From: JBEKTY01 sp049515555
Lineage (GTDB): Bacteria > Planctomycetota > Planctomycetia > Pirellulales > Thermoguttaceae
DNA: 17,083 nt
Assembly (NCBI GenBank): GCA_049515555.1
Contig: JBEKTY010000170.1
Span: 1 to 17,083 of the forward strand
Reading direction: 5' to 3'
Positions 1 to 6,849 of this stretch are shown piece by piece. The notes below the pieces were generated by a model, which worked only from the letters and a program-made list of their open reading frames with translations, searched no databases and was not told the DNA's origin. The number at the start of each line of letters is the position of its first letter. Positions within the stretch are counted from its first letter, which is position 1. The translations under genes and the position numbers were made by a program.

Positions 1-957
1 AACCTGGTTCCACATCTGCGGCTGATCGGCATCCCAGAGCGGGCAATTCTGGGCACCGACGAGGATCTGCGTGGCAACGGGCTTCGGTTCGGGGACGTGA
101 GGTTTCTTCGTGCTGACCTCAGCGGCAGCCACCCCCGCCAACTTATTCGTGCTGACGACCTTCCAGACCGTTTCCTGAATGATCCCCGTCAGTTTCGGGT
201 CCGTCACCTTGTACGGCTCCCCCGGCAGCCCCTTCGGATTCTCCTTGTAGAGCGTGGCGAAGAACGTGCAACCGACGACGTAGGAACCGACGTTGTTCAG
301 GTGGATGCCGTCAGCGAAGACCTCTTTGATGTGCTTATACCCAGGGACTTGCCCGGCCTTCATCCGCTGGTTGAGTTCGTACATGACGTGGCCGACCGGG
401 ACCATGTGGACCTTCAGCTTCGGATACACCTTTCGCAGTTCCAGAGTTAGCCGCTCGAAATAATCTTTCGTCTCGTTCGTGTTGTCCCAACCGCCCGTGT
501 ATTTCTTCTGCCATGCCGTGTCGAAATCATCCTTCCCCTGCCGAGGCCAGCGGGCATAGACGTAGACCTGGAGATCCGGGCTCTTGGGCAGGGCGAGGTC
601 GATGAAATTCCTCGCCATCATCAGATCGCCATCCCTGCCATCAAGGTGTCGGTCGAACGGTTGGAGGCTTAGCACGTCCCATTGGTAATTGGCGAGGGCC
701 GTGGGGTAGTGGCCGAACGGAGGCTCCTGAAATCCGTCCTTCGGATGCCGCCAGATCCATTGGAGCGGAGCACCGGGGATCATGTGGCGGCCCCACACCT
801 GTTTGTGGCCTCGGCTTTTTGCCAGTTCGGCCAGCCCCCGGTAATTGATTGTATCGGTGACGCTGTTGCCAACGAAGTAGACTCGGAGGGGCCTTTCCTC
901 CGCAGGAGCTTGGACGGCGATCAGGGCGATAACGACGAGAAGGGCGGTACGGATCAT
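1..957 (-). CDS. Secreted SGNH/GDSL-like hydrolase, C-terminus cut by window edge
   Basis: The reading frame is open from the ATG at 957 to base 1, giving 319 residues with no stop in the window. Residues 1-19 form a short hydrophobic signal peptide ending near an Ala-Pro-Ala stretch, so export is predicted. Residues 30-32 (GNS, in FVGNSVTD) match block I of SGNH hydrolases with Ser32 as the likely nucleophile. DGIHLN at 216-221 matches block V, the Asp-x-x-His pair. These enzymes usually remove acyl or acetyl groups from carbohydrates; the substrate here cannot be read. The tail from about residue 280 is Pro/Lys-rich and looks like a linker to a further domain outside the window. The start is set by a strong AGGAGGAG 4-5 nt upstream and by a promoter at 981-986. 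It could be host backbone or cargo of the element. Confidence 0.8.
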   Translation of the reverse strand, partial: MIRTALLVVIALIAVQAPAEERPLRVYFVGNSVTDTINYRGLAELAKSRGHKQVWGRHMIPGAPLQWIWRHPKDGFQEPPFGHYPTALANYQWDVLSLQPFDRHLDGRDGDLMMARNFIDLALPKSPDLQVYVYARWPRQGKDDFDTAWQKKYTGGWDNTNETKDYFERLTLELRKVYPKLKVHMVPVGHVMYELNQRMKAGQVPGYKHIKEVFADGIHLNNVGSYVVGCTFFATLYKENPKGLPGEPYKVTDPKLTGIIQETVWKVVSTNKLAGVAAAEVSTKKPHVPEPKPVATQILVGAQNCPLWDADQPQMWNQV

Positions 958-980
958 GGTCTCCTCCTGGGCTGCCCGCC

Positions 981-986
981 ATTATA
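981..986 (-). promoter_or_regulatory. Extended -10 promoter for the SGNH hydrolase gene
   Basis: On the minus strand the sequence reads TGATATAAT, a perfect TATAAT box with the TGn extension, about 24 nt before the ATG at 957. No convincing -35 box sits 17 nt further upstream, which is normal for extended -10 promoters. An AGGAGGAG ribosome site follows. Confidence 0.55.
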
Positions 987-1306
987 TCAGACCGGCTGAC
1001 AAGTCTCATCCAGGACGGATGAATTGGAAACTATGCTTACCATTCTTACAAGAACAACCAGACGACCGAACGCACCTGTTTTCGTTTTGCGTCAATCCTG
1101 AGCGATCCTGGTGCGTTTAACGGGATGTTGTGGGCAACGGCAGGCCGGAGCCTGCCCGAGAAAGAAACAAAGGCTGCCGACGCAAGCGGTTGCCAGGGGA
1201 CTCCCAGAAGCATTTTGCCTATTTGCCTTTCTCCGATTATTTCTTCGAGGTCGGAAAATGTTACAAGACGAACGCCAAAGCGGTGTCGTTACACAACGAT
1301 CCCCCC
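987..1306. other. Gap without a gene between the helicase and SGNH hydrolase genes
   Basis: I see no believable gene on either strand. The plus-strand open frames here have no family resemblance and no ribosome site. The stretch holds a perfect 7-bp hairpin (GGCAGGC/GCCTGCC) at 1139-1156 and AT-rich sequence near the hydrolase promoter. It is a candidate place for the left end of the mobile element, but no copy of the ssrA 3' end is visible in it. Confidence 0.5.
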
Positions 1307-1351
1307 GCCCTGACCGCCCGCTTCATCTCACCGTCACCGGTGAGATGAAGC
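1307..1351. repeat. 45-bp palindromic repeat, copy 1 (downstream of helicase gene)
   Basis: The core 1321-1350 is a perfect 13-bp inverted repeat, CTTCATCTCACCG/CGGTGAGATGAAG, with a 4-base loop. The preceding 14 bases are also shared with the copy at 3730-3774. The two copies differ at about four positions, one in the loop. It lies 54 bp past the helicase stop. It lacks a clear T-tract, so it is not a textbook terminator on either strand. Confidence 0.8.
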
Positions 1352-1404
1352 GTCGAGCGCCGGGGGTCGACGTACATATTCCAATCCCACGGCGTCGAGG
1401 AAGC

Positions 1405-3660
1405 CTATGCTTGGCTTGCCTGGACCTCCTCGATCAGGTCGTTCAATTCCACGCCGAAGTCATTCCTTAACCGGAGCCGAAGATTCGAGTTGCTCATGTC
1501 CAACTCTGGAATGTGAAAGTGCCGATGGCGGAAGGAATCGCCACGCTGGTAGTAGTCTGCGATGACTTCTCTGACCGTGGATAGCAGGAGCGGCTTTTTC
1601 CGTTCGCCCAGAAGTTCCTCGACTTCCTTCCTCAAGGTGGTGTTATGGTGAAAGCGCAGGCGGTTGTCTAAGGTCAATGCGTCCATTCCGATCTCGGGCA
1701 GGTCACCCGTATTGCGGTTCACTATAATGTCCCGCTGCGAATAAAGGCGAATAACCTTGTGCGCTTGCTCAAGTGCGATGCTCCTGCCAAGAACCGCCAC
1801 CACCTCCTTGGCGAGTGACGTGTTGTAGTGGCGACGACAGATATGATCGACCGACTGGATACTTCGCCCAAGCTCCTCAAACTGGCGGCTTCGGCTTCTG
1901 GTAGATACCTGGACCCGCTCCCCAGTCCGCTTGTAGTAACTTCGTATGGCAGCATGGATTTGGCTCAGCATCGGGGCTTGCTGGATCACACTGAGTAACT
2001 CCCGCATCGTGGTTGGGGTGATATTGTCAGACTCCCAAGCCAAGGTGCTCCCCGCTCCCTTCTCCCATACCTTATCAAATCCCGAGAGCCGGATGTTCTC
2101 CAGGTTCTCAACGTCGGGCGTGATAGTCGCCTCATTGATTTCGACAGGCTTGGGCCTCGAAAGTCGGACGACCTGCAACAGCATGGCAGCTTCGAGATCG
2201 GCACCGTCCACTGCGGCTGGAACTCCATGAGCGTCGATCACTTTCCGTACCATTCTGGCAATCGCCTCGCTGTCATCCTTGTTCTCGATAGCCTCGTAGC
2301 CCGTAAGGAGATCGGTCAGAACATCTCGATACCGATGACCATAGATTTCCTGCAGACTGAATCGTTGTGGTTTCTCAGCTTCATTGTGAGCCGTGGTCGG
2401 AAGGAGAGTTGGCATCAACTCGGCCTGGGTAAGCATGCAGGCCAGCAGGGCGTTGAGGCGATCAGAAATCACTTCTCGCTGTCTCTCGCTCGTCATGTGT
2501 GGGCCGAAGCGAGGCAAATAATTCAGAATCCGAACCGTGTGCTTATTTGGATGCTGCCGTAATGCCCGGAATATCCGCTGGATGGCCAGGGTAACACTGC
2601 GCTCCCCCGCCGCAGTGTTGTGAAGACGGCTGCAAGGCACCCAATCCGTCCCCTCGTCAAATAGCCGACAGGCCACAACTACTGGAAACCTGTCGGGCTG
2701 CTGGAACAGTAATTCCTTGTTACGTTCTTGCAATTCCGGCGTTACCAAGTCCAGCACGGCGTTCGGCGGGCACACAGTGTATAGGTGTTCGAGTAAATCG
2801 TGAACTGCACGCTGAGTCCGATAACGCTGTCTCAAAGATGGAACGATCACCAGATGCTTCTCCTTCGGCTCTACGGCGATTGCCGTGACCACCTGCTGTA
2901 TCGGATTATCGTCATACGACACGAACTCCATTCGCAGGTTCTCGATCCCGAGGGTCGCAAAGTGTTCATCCCACGGCAAGTAGTATTCGACGAACCGATC
3001 CTTGAACGACTTGGATAAGATCGTTCTCCGATCACCACGGAAGAAGGTGGCAGAGGTCAGGTGGATTTTCACCGACGGTCGATCTGCCGTCAGGAGATCG
3101 GCAACGAACTGGCCTAGTCTCGTTGCCTCCTGGCTGGCGGCTTCACGCATCGCATTACCGATGTCGGCCTCGTGAAAGACGTTGCTAATGTGATGGGCTT
3201 CGTCGATGCGGAAGGTAATTCTGCTGAGTGCCTGGTGTTTCTCTTTCGGACTCAGCCTGGACCAGCAAGCGACAAGGGCTGCATGGGTGCTTATGGCGGC
3301 CAAGCAGCCCGAATCCTTCACCTCCTGCGCATCGGCAAGCAACCATGAGCGCAGTCGGTCAACGACATTCTGCCGGCCGTTTTCACAGAGGTTACAGGCA
3401 ACCATCCAGTCGGAAGGTGCATTGTCGCCGGGCAACGTGAACCGAATACGGTCCTCGTCGAAAAAACTGTGATGAATGTGGCTCTGGGGGACAAGGACAA
3501 GTTGTTTGTATCCGTTCTCCTGAATGTCGGCGGTGCCCAGCATTACCTGGATGAGGCTTTTCCCGCTTCCGCCCGGTGCCTGGCAGATGAAATATTGCGC
3601 CGATCTCCCCCGCTGCATTGCCTCAATTTGCCATCTTCTCAATTCGCCTATTTCTTTCAT
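1405..3660 (-). CDS. Superfamily 2 DEAH helicase with triplicated C-terminal repeats
   Basis: The protein has 751 residues from the ATG at 3660, chosen because AAAGGA lies 7 nt upstream; an in-frame ATG at 3705 would add 15 charged residues. Helicase motifs are in order: motif I APGGSGKS at 28-35, motif II DEAH at 153-156, motif III TSAT at 202-205 and motif VI QRIFRALR at 361-368. This is the ResIII/type III restriction-like helicase layout, with no nuclease or methyltransferase domain visible. Residues about 550-751 hold three units of roughly 65-70 residues. Each has an amphipathic helix with a Tyr-rich end (RSYYKRTG, RLYSQRD, ADYYQRG), then a leucine/arginine helix with a spacing like NTSLAKEV, NTTLRKEV or GVELNDLI. 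They resemble helicase-associated DNA-binding units. Likely an ATP-driven DNA translocase; a defence or replication role is possible but unproven. Confidence 0.85.
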   Translation of the reverse strand: MKEIGELRRWQIEAMQRGRSAQYFICQAPGGSGKSLIQVMLGTADIQENGYKQLVLVPQSHIHHSFFDEDRIRFTLPGDNAPSDWMVACNLCENGRQNVVDRLRSWLLADAQEVKDSGCLAAISTHAALVACWSRLSPKEKHQALSRITFRIDEAHHISNVFHEADIGNAMREAASQEATRLGQFVADLLTADRPSVKIHLTSATFFRGDRRTILSKSFKDRFVEYYLPWDEHFATLGIENLRMEFVSYDDNPIQQVVTAIAVEPKEKHLVIVPSLRQRYRTQRAVHDLLEHLYTVCPPNAVLDLVTPELQERNKELLFQQPDRFPVVVACRLFDEGTDWVPCSRLHNTAAGERSVTLAIQRIFRALRQHPNKHTVRILNYLPRFGPHMTSERQREVISDRLNALLACMLTQAELMPTLLPTTAHNEAEKPQRFSLQEIYGHRYRDVLTDLLTGYEAIENKDDSEAIARMVRKVIDAHGVPAAVDGADLEAAMLLQVVRLSRPKPVEINEATITPDVENLENIRLSGFDKVWEKGAGSTLAWESDNITPTTMRELLSVIQQAPMLSQIHAAIRSYYKRTGERVQVSTRSRSRQFEELGRSIQSVDHICRRHYNTSLAKEVVAVLGRSIALEQAHKVIRLYSQRDIIVNRNTGDLPEIGMDALTLDNRLRFHHNTTLRKEVEELLGERKKPLLLSTVREVIADYYQRGDSFRHRHFHIPELDMSNSNLRLRLRNDFGVELNDLIEEVQASQA

Positions 3661-3729
3661 TTCGTTTTCCTTTCTTTCTTCCTCATGCATTCGGGCTGTG
3701 GTCACGCCTTGTTGCCAACACTTCCCGGC

Positions 3730-3774
3730 GGCCTGATTGCCCGCTTCATCTCACCGTCGCCGGTGAGATGAAGC
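3730..3774. repeat. 45-bp palindromic repeat, copy 2 (upstream of helicase gene)
   Basis: Second copy of the repeat at 1307-1351, in the same orientation. The perfect 13-bp inverted repeat is at 3744-3773 with loop TCGC instead of TCAC. It begins 70 bp upstream of the helicase start and lies about 96 bp beyond the stop of the acidic-protein gene. Together the copies bracket the helicase gene exactly. Confidence 0.8.
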
Positions 3775-3822
3775 TGGGATCGACGGCGGTGACCTTTGGT
3801 ACAACAAACGGGGGCAGCCCGT

Positions 3823-3852
3823 CGCCATCGCCTAGTCGCCCAGACGATGGCG
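3823..3852. repeat. 8-bp inverted repeat after the acidic-protein gene
   Basis: CGCCATCG at 3823-3830 pairs with CGATGGCG at 3845-3852 across a 14-base loop. It lies 18 bp past the stop codon at 3870. There is no T-tract. It may mark the end of the small-gene operon. Confidence 0.4.
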
Positions 3853-3869
3853 GAACGTCGGTTCTAATA

Positions 3870-4133
3870 TCAATTTATGACAACTTGCTCCTGGACTTCC
3901 TCCACGTCTTCGTCCTCGTTCTCATCTGGCTCCTCCAACTCGAATGCACCATACTCGAATACGCTCGGCTCCCCGTTCTCATCGACGTCCAGTCGGAAGA
4001 TGCTGTCGTCATCGGGCGAGGCATCTCCCCGCCACAGGCCGAGTGCGGCAGCCACTCTCTCGTCCTCCGTCTGATACGGCCCACGCAGTTCCGCTTCGAC
4101 TCCCCCCCAAATGTAGATGTTGTAATACTTCAT
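3870..4133 (-). CDS. Small acidic protein of unknown function
   Basis: 87 residues. The start at 4133 is supported by AAAGGAAA about 6 nt upstream, a site that overlaps the stop of the zinc-ribbon gene 13 nt earlier, so the two are likely co-translated. The N-terminal half (KYYNIYIWGG, GPYQTEDER) reads as a small folded beta-rich domain. Residues 66-83 are almost all Asp/Glu (such as EEPDENEDEDVEEVQEQ). Similar short acidic proteins occur in phages and plasmids, generally uncharacterised. The strong negative charge would suit a DNA-mimic or a binding partner for a basic protein, but that is speculation. Confidence 0.7.
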   Translation of the reverse strand: MKYYNIYIWGGVEAELRGPYQTEDERVAAALGLWRGDASPDDDSIFRLDVDENGEPSVFEYGAFELEEPDENEDEDVEEVQEQVVIN

Positions 4134-4146
4134 AATTCATTTCCTT

Positions 4147-4335
4147 TCATATTTGTGATTGTCTTACCATTTCCGGCCATTCCCCCGCCCAGACAGCCTG
4201 AACCGGACCGTGGCCCACACAGTTGCACCCATTCCGCTGGCCGCCGCAGACCGAGCATCGCTCCACGTCGCATTCGTTGATGTGCTTCTGCCCGACCGCT
4301 ACGCCGCAATCGGGGCACAAGTGTTGATTTGTCAT
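4147..4335 (-). CDS. Small zinc-ribbon protein
   Basis: 62 residues. The start at 4335 follows GAGAGAG and lies 13 nt after the stop of the YkgJ-like gene. Cysteines sit at 7 and 10 (CPDC), 22, 27 and 30 (CSVC), 37 and 39, enough to bind one or two zinc ions; the 7/10 and 27/30 pairs fit a zinc ribbon. The C-terminal 20 residues are Trp/Met-rich without cysteines. It is part of the operon YkgJ-like, zinc ribbon, acidic protein. A truncated relative with the same first ten-residue pattern is encoded at 4927-5082. A nucleic-acid-binding or adaptor role is plausible but not shown. Confidence 0.65.
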   Translation of the reverse strand: MTNQHLCPDCGVAVGQKHINECDVERCSVCGGQRNGCNCVGHGPVQAVWAGEWPEMVRQSQI

Positions 4336-4348
4336 AACTCTCTCGTCA

Positions 4349-4858
4349 CTATGTGGCCAAGGAGTAATCGCTCTCTGCTCGTTCAGCATTGACGCTCCGC
4401 AGCATCGACTCGGCGGCTGCATCCGTTAGGCCCGGGAAGTATTTCCTGTGAAAATGGGCATGGGACTGGTAGGCGCCCATGCCATTGCCCCAGGTGCATA
4501 CCACGAGGTGTCCGGCTCGTGTCAATGTGTTAATCCATAGCCGATTAACACGCCTCAGGTGCGACTCGGGCTCATACATTCCTGCTTGTATTAGCCTACG
4601 TCTCTGACTGAACCAACTGGCTGTCTGGAAGATGATCTGTGCCCTGTCGGGCCGCAACTCGTCTGGCCATTCGGGAAGTACAATCCAGTCGCAGAGGAAT
4701 CTTTCACAGACCGGGTGTCGTTTTTCGGTATAGATGGCGCAGCCCTTCTCACATTGGTATTTGCACTTCTCTCGCGCGGGCTTGCCGACAAATGAGAGGG
4801 GGTAAAGCCAACAACACGCTTGGCACTCGCCACATTCACGTTTCTTTGTTTCGTTCAC
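4349..4858 (-). CDS. YkgJ-type cysteine-cluster protein
   Basis: 169 residues from a GTG start at 4858, preferred because GGAG sits 9 nt upstream; the ATG at 4876 has no ribosome site but cannot be excluded and would add six residues. The N-terminus carries the CxxCxxCC signature (C9, C12, C15, C16), then C32, C36, C40 (GCAIY), C51 and C56 (RFLCDW). This order matches the YkgJ family (PF03692), whose members bind metal, zinc or iron-sulfur; biochemical roles are poorly known. Residues from about 60 on, with ELRPDRAQIIF, are not recognised. It heads a three-gene operon and follows the leader block at 4902-4970. Confidence 0.75.
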   Translation of the reverse strand: MNETKKRECGECQACCWLYPLSFVGKPAREKCKYQCEKGCAIYTEKRHPVCERFLCDWIVLPEWPDELRPDRAQIIFQTASWFSQRRRLIQAGMYEPESHLRRVNRLWINTLTRAGHLVVCTWGNGMGAYQSHAHFHRKYFPGLTDAAAESMLRSVNAERAESDYSLAT

Positions 4859-4901
4859 AATCTTTTTCTCCAACATTTGGATTATGTTATTTCTACTCAC
4901 T

Positions 4902-4970
4902 GCCACCACCCACAGTGGTGGTGCTGTCACGTACATCGTTCAAACAGGGAAAAACCTTTAGCGACCGGCC
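4902..4970 (-). promoter_or_regulatory. Shared leader block, copy 1, with CCACCAC hairpin
   Basis: On the minus strand it reads CGCTAAAGG, a T-rich tract, GAT-GTAC, then a 7-bp hairpin (CCACCAC, 5-base loop, GTGGTGG at 4903-4921) 45 nt before the YkgJ start. The same parts occur in the same order at 5825-5890 upstream of the C/H-dyad gene. It overlaps the 3' end of the small frame at 4927-5082. It is a candidate promoter plus 5' leader structure, or the scar of a duplication. Confidence 0.5.
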
Positions 4971-5082
4971 ATTTTTCTTTCCTGGACGCTGTCCTTGTTG
5001 TCCTCGTCGTCGTCAGGCAACGGTTGGCGGCTGGCCGGGCGACGGCTATCCTGCAATCTGGGCAGAACTCTTGGTATGTCAT
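4927..5082 (-). CDS. Truncated paralogue of the zinc-ribbon protein
   Basis: 51 residues starting MTYQEFCPDCRIAVA, which aligns with MTNQHLCPDCGVAVG of the gene at 4147-4335; the third cysteine (residue 22) also lines up. After that it loses all resemblance and has a Thr/Arg run and no second cysteine pair, so it cannot form a complete zinc ribbon. The start at 5082 follows AGAGG and lies 12 nt past the stop of the gene at 5095. Its last codons coincide with the shared leader block. In another frame the same DNA reads an acidic tail (PDDDEDNKD), so a frameshift may have occurred. Probably a decaying duplicate, though it could still be translated. Confidence 0.5.
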   Translation of the reverse strand: MTYQEFCPDCRIAVARPAANRCLTTTRTTRTASRKEKWPVAKGFSLFERCT

Positions 5083-5094
5083 GGTTATCCTCTT

Positions 5095-5736
5095 CTAGCA
5101 AGCGAGGTGGTCGGTATACAATTCGACAGAACTGAGCATCGACCGTTTCATGGTTCGATAACCGACGAGTGATGTGCCCGGTGGGAGCCATAGGCCACCT
5201 ATGTTCTGCTCACGGCCACTGTTGATCCAGACGATGGACCATCTCACCGGTAGCCCTTCTGACCGCCTTAGTTCGGCGATCACACGCCTGGCGTTCCAGT
5301 AGTCATCCGGAAACTGGACCTCCCCACCGCCACAGAAGCCCAGTTGCATGTCAGGTACAAATCGTCCGCTAGCTACGCCTTCTGTAACCTCGACCAACCT
5401 GTGATCGGGTGTCTCCCAGACAGCATGTGCATACATGGTGACTCTCGCTAGCGGATTTCTCGATCCCAGCCGAAAAGGCAGGCCGTCTTGACTGACCAGC
5501 CACCCCACAACCATCCGACCACCCCATGACACGACTGCGGTCAAAGCGTTCGGGTAACAACTACCGTGTGGCCCGATAGGACGTTGCTCCAGTGGGCGAG
5601 CGTCTGGTAGCAGTTCTATTGCACGACGCACGTCAAAATGTTCTATTCTTCTTGTAACATGCGCATCGTTTGTCACGACGGCCAAGTACGGTGAGCGTTG
5701 ACGTTTCTTATCTTTCCGACGTTTTGAATGTGACAT
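5095..5736 (-). CDS. Protein with a possible papain-like Cys-His pair
   Basis: 213 residues; the start at 5736 follows TAGGAGA. The first 16 residues are highly basic. GSCYPNA places Cys60 at a helix-start-like position with Asn63 next to it, and YAHAVWE places His104 before a tryptophan, followed by a strand VEVTE with Glu116. The Cys, then HAW, then acid order is that of transglutaminase/papain-like folds found in many phage and plasmid hypothetical proteins. I do not recognise a named family. A hydrolytic or ligase-like activity is possible. It lies just upstream of the truncated zinc-ribbon frame and behind the second copy of the shared leader block (5825-5890). Confidence 0.65.
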   Translation of the reverse strand: MSHSKRRKDKKRQRSPYLAVVTNDAHVTRRIEHFDVRRAIELLPDARPLEQRPIGPHGSCYPNALTAVVSWGGRMVVGWLVSQDGLPFRLGSRNPLARVTMYAHAVWETPDHRLVEVTEGVASGRFVPDMQLGFCGGGEVQFPDDYWNARRVIAELRRSEGLPVRWSIVWINSGREQNIGGLWLPPGTSLVGYRTMKRSMLSSVELYTDHLAC

Positions 5737-5824
5737 TCTGAGTCTCCTAGTACCAAGATTCCTGAAGGCCGTTGCACTCAGCCTTTGCTAAATGAGATGG
5801 CGTTCACACCATATTTTCATCCTC

Positions 5825-5890
5825 ATCACCACCCATTGTGGTGGTCTGATAAGTGTACTATCGGCAGAAAATTGGAAAACTTTAGCGGCC
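5825..5890 (-). promoter_or_regulatory. Shared leader block, copy 2, with CACCAC hairpin
   Basis: On the minus strand it reads CGCTAAAG, TTTTCC, GATAGTAC, then CACCAC/GTGGTG with a 5-base loop (5827-5843), about 90 nt upstream of the start at 5736. It matches the block at 4902-4970 in order and spacing, with scattered differences. No other copy is seen in the window. Confidence 0.5.
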
Positions 5891-5959
5891 TGAAAAGATT
5901 TTGTGTGAAAACGTTTCGCTATTTGGCAGATTCGGGCGCAAAGCAGAGAAACCAACGGG

Positions 5960-6430
5960 TCAGGTATTGCGGGTGCGATTGGGGCGTGCCCGATTGTTGG
6001 CCTGCTGTTGCGGTGTCTCCCAGCGGCAGTTGCCGACTTCGTAGCCTCGGGTATTATCAATTCTGCCGAGGCTCATGTGTGGCGACGGACATGGACGAAC
6101 GTCGGCCAGGAACGTTGAAAAGTGTTCACGCCAACGCTGGCATACAGTCAGGCCACGACCAAGGTATCTGTGCGATCCGTGATATTTGAGCGAGGAGCAG
6201 CGCTGGATCATCGCCTTCCACGCAACATATTCCTTCGAGCCACTTTGACCATGCGTCCTCGGCCCTGCCCCACGGTGCCGCAGCGGCGTTTCCAGAACCC
6301 GCTCGTTGGACCAGCCACGCCTGATCCTCGCAGCCAGGGTGTAGTAATCTACGGATAAAAAATCAGACCACTCCCGGATGGTGCCGGTAAGTCCGTGGTA
6401 GGTGATGGTGATGTGGGCTTGGCCGGTCAT
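5960..6430 (-). CDS. Phage-type HNH-like protein with N-terminal DNA-binding segment
   Basis: 156 residues. The start at 6430 follows GAGGAG with 5 nt spacing; a longer frame back to 6691 has no family resemblance. Residues 8-50 (EWSDFL, YTLAARIRRGW, ETPLRHRG) match the helix-turn-helix-like start of many phage HNH proteins. Residues 68-148 carry the conserved chain YVAWKAMIQRC, GRGLTVCQRW, FLADV, GRIDN, GNCRWETPQQQANNR. Such proteins are free-standing homing-endonuclease-like genes in phages and mobile elements. The usual LDRID reads LGRID here, so the acidic residue of that motif is missing and activity is uncertain. About 220 bp of leader sequence separates it from the C/H-dyad gene. Confidence 0.75.
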   Translation of the reverse strand: MTGQAHITITYHGLTGTIREWSDFLSVDYYTLAARIRRGWSNERVLETPLRHRGAGPRTHGQSGSKEYVAWKAMIQRCSSLKYHGSHRYLGRGLTVCQRWREHFSTFLADVRPCPSPHMSLGRIDNTRGYEVGNCRWETPQQQANNRARPNRTRNT

Positions 6431-6786
6431 ACTTGCTCCTCGTGAATTCTGGTCACGAGTATCTAGGGCAGGAGCCGTCGTCTTTCGCCATCCGGTCCCT
6501 CGGTGGCGGATCTCCAGCTGGAAGAAATCGGACCGTTTCATTGGGAAGGGTTTTCCGGCTCGGCCAGGCTGGGCACATGGCGTTATTAACACGCCGTCGC
6601 CCCGAATTATTAGCCGGATTGATGGCCACAGTCGGCATTGAGAAAGCGGTCCTAGTCGTGGGCGGGGAGTCGTATCACCAGACGTGTCCACGAAGCGGGG
6701 AAGTCACCACCTGTGCCGTCCAACCATAGCGAACAGCGAGGGGCGTTGTTATTGGACCGAAGCCATGCGTAGCGTTAATAAGAAAG
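6431..6786. other. Gap without a gene between HNH-like and methyltransferase genes
   Basis: Short open frames exist on both strands but none has a family match or a convincing ribosome site. The stretch probably holds the promoter and 5' leader of the HNH-like gene. I see no strong -10/-35 pair. Confidence 0.4.
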
Positions 6787-6822
6787 CGCCTCCCGTCCTG
6801 CGGCTCCGCAGGACAGGAGGCG
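6787..6822 (-). terminator. Rho-independent terminator after the methyltransferase gene
   Basis: A 17-bp stem with one G-U pair: CGCCTCCTGTCCTGCGG against CCGCAGGACGGGAGGCG, followed on the minus strand by TTTCTTATT. It starts 27 nt after the methyltransferase stop at 6850. Confidence 0.85.
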
Positions 6823-6849
6823 AAGGCTCTCGGCGAGGAATTGTTAAGG

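Noticed and set aside
1321..1350. Rho-independent terminator for the helicase gene
   Set aside because: The hairpin is strong but has no T-tract on either strand, and an identical-type hairpin sits upstream of the same gene; treated as a repeat instead.
3618..4280. 220-codon plus-strand frame
   Set aside because: It runs across the repeat, the acidic-protein gene and the zinc-ribbon gene in antisense and has no domain; the minus-strand genes have ribosome sites and motifs.
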